A stretch of 64,000 nucleotides of DNA from Rubripirellula lacrimiformis (GTDB lineage Bacteria; Planctomycetota; Planctomycetia; Pirellulales; Pirellulaceae). The notes beneath the pieces are model-generated. The model did not search any database. It had not been told where the DNA came from and saw only the letters and a program-made list of their open reading frames with translations. The position numbers and the translations under genes were made by a program. The stretch's first letter is position 1. The number at the start of each line of letters is the position of its first letter. Below are positions 9,212-16,426 of the stretch, one piece after another. The stretch covers positions 3,162,001 through 3,226,000 of the forward strand of contig NZ_CP036525.1 of the NCBI RefSeq assembly GCF_007741535.1. Direction: 5' to 3'.

Positions 9212-11581
9212 TCAGAACGGACTGCTGTTATCCGCTGGGTCGAGTGTCGACGGATCGAATGTTGGCGGCGGTGTTTCTGGCTGCTGATTTTTTAGCTGAT
9301 GGGGTGTTGAGTCGGTTGTCGCCCCACCTGACTTGCTTGATCCGCTTTCGATGGTGTCGGGCTGGTTTCGATTTCGATGATGATCGCGGTAGGATCCGCT
9401 AGTCCAGCGATCTTCTTTGCCGTCGCCGGTTTCAACGATGATGGCCGATTCTGACAGCAGTCCTTTGTCTTTGACGTTGATCGCGACGCATCGGGTTTGG
9501 CAGAGCCCGCACCCCACACAGGCATCGCTTCGCACGACGGGCGCCAGCATCCCCGTGCCTTCGATCGGCAGGCCCTGTTCGTCGGCCTCGGTGCCTACCT
9601 GTGCATACTCGATTGCATGATAGCCCGCGGCATCACATTCCTGGACACACAGGTCACAGGCTTCGCGGCCGGCCCAGGGCAAGCAAGTCGATTCGTTGAC
9701 CACGGCCAATCCCATTCGCGCGTATCGCTTTTCCTCCAGCGGCAATGGCCGGATCGCGCCGGTCGGGCAAACCTGACCACAGGCATTGCAGCTTGATTCG
9801 CAGCCAGCCCAGTCCGCGTTGACCAGTGGCGTCCAAAGGCCTTCGAATCCTTGCTGAAACCCCTCCGGTTGCAACACGTTGTTCGGGCACGCTTTGAAAC
9901 ACTCACCACATCGGATGCACATCTCCAGAAAGTCTTGCTCGGGCACGCTTCCCGGTGGCCGGACCGGGCCAGCGGCATCCGGGGAACTCAGGTTTGCGCC
10001 CCAAGACTTGGTCGCCGCCGCGATCCCGACCCCGCCGGCTACGGCGGCGGTGGTGCCACCGGCCAACGACAGAAATCCACGCCGACCGATGGCGGTTTCA
10101 TGCGTCGACGGAACACCAGCAACTTTCAATTCGACGACGTTCCAGCGTTCGACAAACTTGATCGCATGAGTCGGGCAGACACCGCCACAGGACTGGCACA
10201 TCGTGCAGTCGGTGGTGCGGGTGGTGAAGTCCGGTTTGATCGCATCGAAGGGACAGATTTCGACACATTTGTTGCAATTGATGCAGGACGATTCGACCTT
10301 CCGCTCGGTCACTCGAAATAGATTGCCGAGCGAAAACAATGCTCCGCTGGGGCACACATATTTGCACCAAAACCGGGGACGCATGAATCCCAGGCACAAC
10401 ACGCCGGCGAACATCGCGATCGAAATCCACTGACCGGCATGGAACGATGGAACCAGGTGCCAGCCACGCAACGATCCCGATTGAATCGGTTCGGCAATGA
10501 ACAGACAGGCTCGCGTGATCACCGGAATTGCGGAAACGAACCCTGACACTAGCACGCCCAACACGGCGCTGACCAACGTGCCGGCCAAAAGGTAATATTT
10601 GATGTGGACCCACCATCCATCCCCGGGGACTTGGAATCGTTTGGTGCGACGAGTGACGGCCCAATCAAAAAAGTCGATCGTGGTGCCTAGCGGGCACAGG
10701 TATCCACAGAATCCGCGTGGTATCAAAAGGCAGACGATCAGAATCGCCGCAGCCGAAATCAGCGATGCGACCCAGCTTCGCGACGCGATCGCGGTCGACA
10801 AACTGACCAGCGGATCGATCGTCAAAAAAAGGTCCGCCGGGATCCATTGTTTCGACGCTAGCGAGTCGGCATAGTGCGATGGCCAACCATTGGGATCGTG
10901 GTGGCGTAGTTCCAGATCCGCGCGGCCACTGATGTACGCATCCAGCAGTTCGGCCGAGATTTCATCGCCGGGTTCTAGTCGTCGCCATCCGGGTGACACC
11001 TCGGTGATCACGAACTGGCCTAGGACTGCAACGCCTGGACCGGCTTGGTTGCGAGATGAATCGGGATGGGCTAACCAACGCAGTGGGGATTGCGGCGGCG
11101 GTTTGTCCGCTTCATCGATGGTGTTGGAATCATCACGGGTTAGCAAGACGTCGCCGGTCGCCTCGTCGATCGTTTCAATCGACCAGCCGATGGATCCCGC
11201 ATCACGGTCAACCGGCCGACTGTTGTAAGGCCACAACACGTACAGGAATTGTGTCAGGAAGATCAGCAAGCAGACGGTTTGGATCACGCGACGCACCGGA
11301 GACGCCAACCAGCTGATTCCTAGTCGTCGCAATCCGCGGCGAAGCACCCCTCGGCGTTTCGTTTGCCAATCCGAACGCAGTGACGGTGGGATGATCCGTT
11401 GGTAAACGCGGCCCAGCAGCGAATGGGAGCTTGGCTGTCCCGTTTTTCGTCGCCGCAAGGCGGGAACGAACCAGTCCAAACGCAGTCGAGCGGTCGTGCG
11501 GTTGCGATCCAGCAATGTCAACGCAGCGATCAACAGGATCGCCCCGGCGACGGCGGCCAAGGTTGCTGGGATGGTGTTCAT
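9212..11581 (-). CDS. NapH-NapG-type polyferredoxin membrane fusion protein
   Basis: The 789-residue protein has two halves. The first half is NosR/NapH-like: an N-terminal membrane segment, a soluble stretch, several further membrane segments, two CxxxCP motifs (CGYLCPLGT and CKYVCPSGA), then two 4Fe-4S motifs (CINCNKCVEICP, CTMCQSCGGVCP). The second half is NapG/MauM-like. It opens with an internal twin-arginine-type segment (RRGFLSLAGG plus a hydrophobic run) and then carries CIRCGECFKACP, CNACGQVCP, CDLCVQEC and CVGCGLCQTRC. In known systems these proteins move quinol electrons across the membrane to periplasmic partners. Its ATG overlaps the stop of the GH62-like gene by 4 bp, and an FMN-binding protein lies two genes upstream. 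No reductase gene is present, so the electron acceptor is unknown. Confidence 0.85.
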   Translation of the reverse strand: MNTIPATLAAVAGAILLIAALTLLDRNRTTARLRLDWFVPALRRRKTGQPSSHSLLGRVYQRIIPPSLRSDWQTKRRGVLRRGLRRLGISWLASPVRRVIQTVCLLIFLTQFLYVLWPYNSRPVDRDAGSIGWSIETIDEATGDVLLTRDDSNTIDEADKPPPQSPLRWLAHPDSSRNQAGPGVAVLGQFVITEVSPGWRRLEPGDEISAELLDAYISGRADLELRHHDPNGWPSHYADSLASKQWIPADLFLTIDPLVSLSTAIASRSWVASLISAAAILIVCLLIPRGFCGYLCPLGTTIDFFDWAVTRRTKRFQVPGDGWWVHIKYYLLAGTLVSAVLGVLVSGFVSAIPVITRACLFIAEPIQSGSLRGWHLVPSFHAGQWISIAMFAGVLCLGFMRPRFWCKYVCPSGALFSLGNLFRVTERKVESSCINCNKCVEICPFDAIKPDFTTRTTDCTMCQSCGGVCPTHAIKFVERWNVVELKVAGVPSTHETAIGRRGFLSLAGGTTAAVAGGVGIAAATKSWGANLSSPDAAGPVRPPGSVPEQDFLEMCIRCGECFKACPNNVLQPEGFQQGFEGLWTPLVNADWAGCESSCNACGQVCPTGAIRPLPLEEKRYARMGLAVVNESTCLPWAGREACDLCVQECDAAGYHAIEYAQVGTEADEQGLPIEGTGMLAPVVRSDACVGCGLCQTRCVAINVKDKGLLSESAIIVETGDGKEDRWTSGSYRDHHRNRNQPDTIESGSSKSGGATTDSTPHQLKNQQPETPPPTFDPSTLDPADNSSPF

Positions 11582-12630
11582 GGCGACTTCAGCGTCAGAA
11601 TTCCCAATTGCCAGGGCAGTTGGCCATAGGAATCGTCCGATGCGTCACGGCGGTCGATGCCTTGAAACAGAAAGCGAACGTTGTCGGGAGCGACTTCCAA
11701 GTTTTGGTCAAATCCCGCACGCAGCAGTTCGCCATGGCTGTAGTTGTCGGTCCACGATTCTTCGGAATCGATCATGTTGACCGGCGACGCGAATGGATGT
11801 TGTGGCGAATCGGCTAGCGGACGCCACTTTCCGTCCAGCCGGTCGGCGACGAAGGCTTTGAAGTAACGGCGTTTGGCATCCTTTGCTTCGATCAGTGAAA
11901 CGTACTTCGATTGGTTTTGGATTCGGTAGGTATGACTGGCTTCGAAGATGTCCGTTTGCAAGGCGACGACGGGAGCGGACCAGCCGTTGGCTGGGAACTG
12001 ATCCAAAGCGGTTTCCGATCGCCACATCCGCCCATCCAGCGATGTGAAGAACAGGTGCGCCCGTTGTTGATCGCAGATGACCCAGTAATCAAGGCCCGCT
12101 TTGGCACCGGGGGCGAACGTCATCATGGGTTGTGGTCGGGTCCATCCGGCGGCGTTGGTGATGTCCGGGTTGGTCGAGAAACAGGGGCCATAGCGGAGCC
12201 CCCGCGAGGCATCTTCGGCTTGATAGATCAGGTACCACGTCGATTCGGGTTCGAAATAGAAGATCTGTGGGGCGCCGTGATAGCCGGTGGTCAAATCCAA
12301 CAGTTGCCAGTCCGAATCGCCCGCGTTGGCCCAGTCGTCTGCGGCGATGTATCCGATCCGAATTCGCCCGTCGCCCGATCCTGTGTTTCGAAGCGTACAG
12401 AAGACGTGCCAGCGGTTGTTGTATCGGACGACGCTAGGATCCTTCACTGCGATCCACGGGTCTGGGTCGGCCGGTGGCAACCGATCGGCGTCTGCACGGA
12501 TCAGGGGCGCACTGACCTGCCAGCGGAAATTGCCGGTTGACCAGACGTCTTGGGATGATGCGGATCGCGGCGCCGCAAGCATCGCGAAAACGGATCCCAG
12601 CACGCATAGCCAAAGGGGGCGAGCCATCAT
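11578..12630 (-). CDS. Secreted GH62-like alpha-L-arabinofuranosidase
   Basis: The protein has 350 residues, with a signal peptide ending about residue 26 (SASSQD). The rest matches a five-bladed GH62 catalytic domain: AVKDPSVVRYNNRWHVF (Asp64), PQIFYFEPESTWYLIYQ, FSTNPDITNAAGW, LDYWVICD (Asp181), LFFTSLDGRMWRSET, DIFEASHTYRI (Glu230), and a C-terminal SHGELLR with VRFLFQG. Asp64, Asp181 and Glu230 are at the positions of the three catalytic carboxylates of the family. Such enzymes remove arabinofuranose from arabinoxylan. The gene overlaps both neighbours by 4 bp, so it is co-transcribed with redox genes, an unexpected context. Confidence 0.8.
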   Translation of the reverse strand: MMARPLWLCVLGSVFAMLAAPRSASSQDVWSTGNFRWQVSAPLIRADADRLPPADPDPWIAVKDPSVVRYNNRWHVFCTLRNTGSGDGRIRIGYIAADDWANAGDSDWQLLDLTTGYHGAPQIFYFEPESTWYLIYQAEDASRGLRYGPCFSTNPDITNAAGWTRPQPMMTFAPGAKAGLDYWVICDQQRAHLFFTSLDGRMWRSETALDQFPANGWSAPVVALQTDIFEASHTYRIQNQSKYVSLIEAKDAKRRYFKAFVADRLDGKWRPLADSPQHPFASPVNMIDSEESWTDNYSHGELLRAGFDQNLEVAPDNVRFLFQGIDRRDASDDSYGQLPWQLGILTLKSP

Positions 12631-13937
12631 CGGGACGCTCCGGCCAGCGCCTTGGCCGTGGCATGGACGATCGCTTCAGCCGTGATGGTGGCGCCGCTGG
12701 TACCATCGATGCCTTCGATGCTTTGCCGACGGATGATCTGACGCGGGACATCATCCAATGCCGCATAGAATTGTTTCTCGCGATGCTTGGTCACGTTCAC
12801 CGATTGGATCTGACCTGATGCGACTTTCACTTCGACTTCGACATTGCCGTTGTATCCGGTGCTGCGGTCGGTGAAGGTTCCGTCGGGGACTTTCGCGGGG
12901 TCGGCGGCATCACGCAAACGAATCGCATCGATGCTTTGACGGGCCCGAGCCTGCAGGCGGTCCTTGTATTCTTGATTGCGAAAGTTGTCGTTGCTAAGAA
13001 CGTTTTGGTAGTAGGCGATGGCGGCGTCCGTTTTCTGGTTGGTGCGCGCCGCGTCCCCTAAGGCCAGCAGCGTTTGGTTGTCCATGGCGGAACCAAGGTA
13101 GGGCTGGGCCGCACGGATCGCCTGGTCCAAATGGCCCATGTCACCGAGCAGTTTGACCGCGTCCATCGACATCAATCGCGAATCCAACAGGTCCAATGCC
13201 ATCTTGCTGTTGCCCATTCGCCAATAGCATTCGGCAAGGTGGATGCCGTCTGGCTTGGCAACGGTGGTGTTGGCTTGCTGATACCAATATGCCGCCCGTG
13301 GATAGTCCTGCAGCAACGTGAAGTACAGGTTGCCCAGCTTTTCTTTGTCGCGCTGCTGCAGTGCCGGATCGCTGTGAAGCGAAAGGCAGTGATGGATCAG
13401 TTTGATGCCCGAATGCCAACGGCGGCGGTTGGGGCTGATCGTATCCCACAGATGTTGGCCAACGTTTTTGCGACCGTTCCAGGGGCCTGTTGCCTTTAGC
13501 GGCCAGCTAAGATCCAACGTGTTGGGATAGTCCAGTTGCGTTGATTCGAACCAATCCGGCAATGTTTGCCCGGCTTGGTCGATCAGTTGTTGGACCTGTT
13601 TCTGCGAACGCACAGGCGGGCTGTCTGCGTCCGGTTCCGACTGGCTGCTGTTCGCGGTGCCGGTGGGGGACATCGGTGTTAGTTCAAAACGTTTGTCACC
13701 GATCGTGACGGCGTGGACTTTCGAATAGGGGTAAGTCCGAGTGAATTTTCGCCCGCCCAACATTGTTTCGATATCGAATTCTTTGGCGTCCTTTCGAATC
13801 TGAAGGATCTTTCCTTGCAGTTTGGCACCGCTTAGAAACTCGACGCGGTCCTGGGCCGTTCCGGACGAGGCCGATCCCCACATGGTTGTGATGACCAGCA
13901 GGAAGGCAAATCCGATACGCGAATCGAAGGCTGGCAT
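12627..13937 (-). CDS. Exported TPR protein with C-terminal covalent-FMN-binding domain
   Basis: From the ATG at 13937 the protein is about 436 residues and begins with a signal peptide (SRIGFAFLLVITTMWGSASS). Longer in-frame starts to 14099 would run into dnaX and lack an export signal. Residues about 30-90 hold a small beta-rich region (FLSGAKLQGKILQIRK). The middle is helical with TPR-like pairs (LGNLYFTLLQDYPRAAYWY, GDAARTNQKTDAAIAYYQN). The last 90 residues are an FMN_bind domain ending IEGIDGTSGATITAEAI; in this family the Thr of SGAT is esterified to FMN by ApbE. It overlaps the GH62-like gene by 4 bp and is followed by the polyferredoxin, so it probably acts as the flavin step of that electron chain. 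Confidence 0.8.
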   Translation of the reverse strand: MPAFDSRIGFAFLLVITTMWGSASSGTAQDRVEFLSGAKLQGKILQIRKDAKEFDIETMLGGRKFTRTYPYSKVHAVTIGDKRFELTPMSPTGTANSSQSEPDADSPPVRSQKQVQQLIDQAGQTLPDWFESTQLDYPNTLDLSWPLKATGPWNGRKNVGQHLWDTISPNRRRWHSGIKLIHHCLSLHSDPALQQRDKEKLGNLYFTLLQDYPRAAYWYQQANTTVAKPDGIHLAECYWRMGNSKMALDLLDSRLMSMDAVKLLGDMGHLDQAIRAAQPYLGSAMDNQTLLALGDAARTNQKTDAAIAYYQNVLSNDNFRNQEYKDRLQARARQSIDAIRLRDAADPAKVPDGTFTDRSTGYNGNVEVEVKVASGQIQSVNVTKHREKQFYAALDDVPRQIIRRQSIEGIDGTSGATITAEAIVHATAKALAGASR

Positions 13938-14073
13938 TGGCGGGGCCGCAGGTGGGGGCAACTTGTGAACGAACCGCGCGATCGGTCTGATTCCCGATCG
14001 CGTGGCGTCTAAGATAACCGATGCCAATGTCGCAAGTTGCCGGTGCGAGTCCCAAAATCCGAGTTGGGCTGGG

Positions 14074-15981
14074 CTATCGTGGGCGGTCGATCCGGACAAT
14101 CTCTGCGCCGAATGCTTCGACGCAGGATTTGATCAGCGGATTGAGTTCGATCTCGCGCATTCGCTGCATCCGCGTCTGCTTCGGCGCGGCCTCTTTGACG
14201 GCGACCGGCTTTGGCTTGGGGGGAGCCGAGTGATATTCCAGTGCCACTCGTTCGCCCATCACTTCGGACACCGCATCGACAATCGCAGACCGATTGTCGG
14301 GTGCATCGCACCGCCGCATCGTTAGCCCGGCTTCGGCGGGAAAGACCAGGCGAAGCTTGCCCGGGCCCAGGTACTCGGCGCGTTCGATCTGACGCGCCAA
14401 CGATTGGCGAACTTCTTCCAATCGGTTGATCGCAGCCGCCCAAACTTGGGACGCTGAGCTTTCCGTCAACGGGATCACATCTCCGGCGGCGACAGCGGCG
14501 GTTTCGCCCTGTGCAGTCGCAGCGGCATCGTCGGGGGCTGCCGCGGCCGCGCCGTTGGCCGAGGCTGCGCCGTTAGCCGTGTTGGCGCTTGCCCCGGCTG
14601 CGGAAACAGCGGGTGGCCCGGTCGCCGGTGCGTTGTTGGCGGCAGAGGTCTGCGGCGCAGCGGATGTGGGAACGGGATCTGGGGTAGGCGTCGGCGCGGC
14701 CGCCGGCGGATGGGGTGGCGTCGCCGCTTGTGGTTCGGTTCCCGGGGTCGGCCGGTGGGGGATCTCTGGGACCGGGCGAGATTGCGGGGGCCTAGGGGCT
14801 AGCTTTTTTTTTTCGCCCGAATCGGTGGCGGTGCGTGCCGCTGCGGCAAGGTTGACGATGTTTTGCAGGTCCGGCAGATTGCAAATCTGGATCAGTGTCG
14901 CTTCCATCAAAACGCGACTGTAAACACTTAATCGGATCCGCACCAACGTCTGGTCGATCAGCCCGACAACCGCCAGGACGGTTTGCAAGCCCCAGGTATC
15001 GCCCAGTGCTTTTAGTTCGCCATGCAGCGATGCCGATGTGTGTCGCATCAACGTTTCGTCGCAGCCCACGGTGACGGCCATCAGGTCGCGAAAGTAGCCC
15101 AGCAATTGTTCGGCCAGGCGACCCGCATCGACGCCGGCATCGACCGCTTCGTCGAGTTGCTTCATCGATTCGGCGGCGTCCCGATTGGCCATCGCGGTGG
15201 CCAGTGCGTGCAGGCGGACGTCGTCTGCGGTGCCCAGCATCGTGTGGACTTGATCGGCGGTCAGTTTGCCATCGCTGAACGACAACACCTGTTCCAGCAG
15301 CGACTGGCTGTCACGCATCGATCCGGCCGCACGGCGAGCGATCAGTTCCAGTGCGACATCATCCGCTGCGGCACCTTCGGCCGTGATGATTTCTCGAAGT
15401 CGACCGACGATCTTGGTGACTTCAACGGGCGCGAAATCGAATCGTTGGCACCGGCTAAGCACCGTGATCGGAAGCTTTTCTGGGTCCGTGGTACAGAAGA
15501 TGAACTTCACATGCTCGGGTGGCTCTTCGAGCGTTTTCAGCAGCGCGTTGAACGCTGCCCCGGTCAGCATGTGGACTTCGTCGATGATGTAAATTTTGTA
15601 TCGCGATCGGCTGGGGCGGACGCCAACGTTGGCCCGCAGCGATCGGATTTCGTCGATCCCTCGGTTGCTGGCACCGTCGATTTCGATCACGTCGACGTCT
15701 TCACCCGAATCGATCGCTTGGGCAACATCGGACGCGTTGTCGGGATTGGCGGTGGGGCCGGTCGGATCGTTCAGGGCTTTGGCAAAGATCCGCGCGGTGC
15801 TGGTCTTGCCGACTCCGCGAGCCCCGGTGAACAGATAGGCGTGGCCAACGCGATTGGTTTCGATCGCATTTTTTAGGGCGCGGCCGACATGGTCTTGGCC
15901 GACCAGTTCGTCAAATCCACGCGGACGGTATCGTCTTGCGACGACGACGTAATCACCAGCTTTGGACGTGCTGTCGGACAT
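14074..15981 (-). CDS. dnaX: DNA polymerase III subunit gamma/tau
   Basis: The full tau form is 635 residues. Domain I holds the Walker A FTGARGVGKTSTARIF and the DEVHMLT Walker B; VIEIDGASNRGIDEIR and FIFCTTDPEKLP are typical clamp-loader segments. The zinc module is altered: at the four positions where E. coli DnaX has Cys there are Asp, Asp, Ser and Ala. Domain III is followed near residue 390 by an A10 run with a slippery heptamer, then a Pro/Ala-rich linker (residues about 395-510) and a C-terminal tau domain. The protein loads the sliding clamp and ties polymerase cores and helicase together. It starts 69 bp after the SRP RNA gene, a pairing also seen in Bacillus. Confidence 0.95.
   Translation of the reverse strand: MSDSTSKAGDYVVVARRYRPRGFDELVGQDHVGRALKNAIETNRVGHAYLFTGARGVGKTSTARIFAKALNDPTGPTANPDNASDVAQAIDSGEDVDVIEIDGASNRGIDEIRSLRANVGVRPSRSRYKIYIIDEVHMLTGAAFNALLKTLEEPPEHVKFIFCTTDPEKLPITVLSRCQRFDFAPVEVTKIVGRLREIITAEGAAADDVALELIARRAAGSMRDSQSLLEQVLSFSDGKLTADQVHTMLGTADDVRLHALATAMANRDAAESMKQLDEAVDAGVDAGRLAEQLLGYFRDLMAVTVGCDETLMRHTSASLHGELKALGDTWGLQTVLAVVGLIDQTLVRIRLSVYSRVLMEATLIQICNLPDLQNIVNLAAAARTATDSGEKKKLAPRPPQSRPVPEIPHRPTPGTEPQAATPPHPPAAAPTPTPDPVPTSAAPQTSAANNAPATGPPAVSAAGASANTANGAASANGAAAAAPDDAAATAQGETAAVAAGDVIPLTESSASQVWAAAINRLEEVRQSLARQIERAEYLGPGKLRLVFPAEAGLTMRRCDAPDNRSAIVDAVSEVMGERVALEYHSAPPKPKPVAVKEAAPKQTRMQRMREIELNPLIKSCVEAFGAEIVRIDRPR
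14792..14813 (-). promoter_or_regulatory. Predicted dnaX slippery site making a short gamma form
   Basis: On the coding strand an A10 run (14813 to 14804) followed by G contains A AAA AAG in the dnaX frame, the same heptamer that E. coli dnaX uses. A -1 shift reads GCT AGC CCC then TAG at 14794-14792, giving a 396-residue protein. A shift in the other direction meets TAG one codon later. Transcript slippage on the A run, as in Thermus dnaX, would give the same outcome. A weak 5-bp stem (AUCUC with GAGAU) lies about 15 nt downstream. Confidence 0.65.
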
Positions 15982-16050
15982 GCGGGACCGTCGCAGGGGG
16001 AATGCGCGTCGCCGATGGGGTTAAGCAGCAACGCGAGAGAATGAAAAAAA

Positions 16051-16162
16051 CTTGCCCGTCAGAGGCGACCCTCACACAAAGCTACGCCGCTTATGGCTGC
16101 TCCAGTTAAGGCCTGACCAGGTTCACGACTCACAGTCGCAAGGGCCGCCACTGACGGGCAAG
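16051..16162 (-). ncRNA. ffs: Small bacterial signal recognition particle RNA (4.5S type)
   Basis: The minus strand begins and ends with a perfect 12-bp terminal stem (CTTGCCCGTCAG with its complement). Its apex region reads CTGGTCAGGCC, then TTAACT, then GGAGCAGCCATAAG, which is the conserved helix 8 of SRP RNA. The apical tetraloop is UAAC, a URRC type, in place of the GGAA seen in E. coli. The seven A residues at 16044-16050 give a T run just after the 3' end on this strand, consistent with termination. It scaffolds Ffh for membrane protein targeting and lies directly upstream of dnaX. Confidence 0.92.
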
Positions 16163-16426
16163 TGATTCATTGATGGGCATGCGTCGAAGCCGTGGTCGGG
16201 TTCGTCGCATCACCGTCGGACAGCATCATAGTGTGTCGAGGTATGAATCGGGAACCACCCCGACGACACATCGTTGATTGATGTCCAGGCGGGCCATGGT
16301 ATAGACGATTTCAGCGACACGCCAAGCCCCGATTGGCGATAACTCGGGATTGTGTCCGAGGTCGCCCTTCCCGGCCTCGGAATTTCCGCTCTAGAAATTC
16401 GTCGGCCTCGCTAACAAAGTCGATGA

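Noticed and set aside
14800-14815. Sequencing error or frameshift in dnaX at the A10 run
   Set aside because: The frame is intact on both sides and the C-terminal tau-like part is in the same frame, so the run is read normally in the full-length protein.
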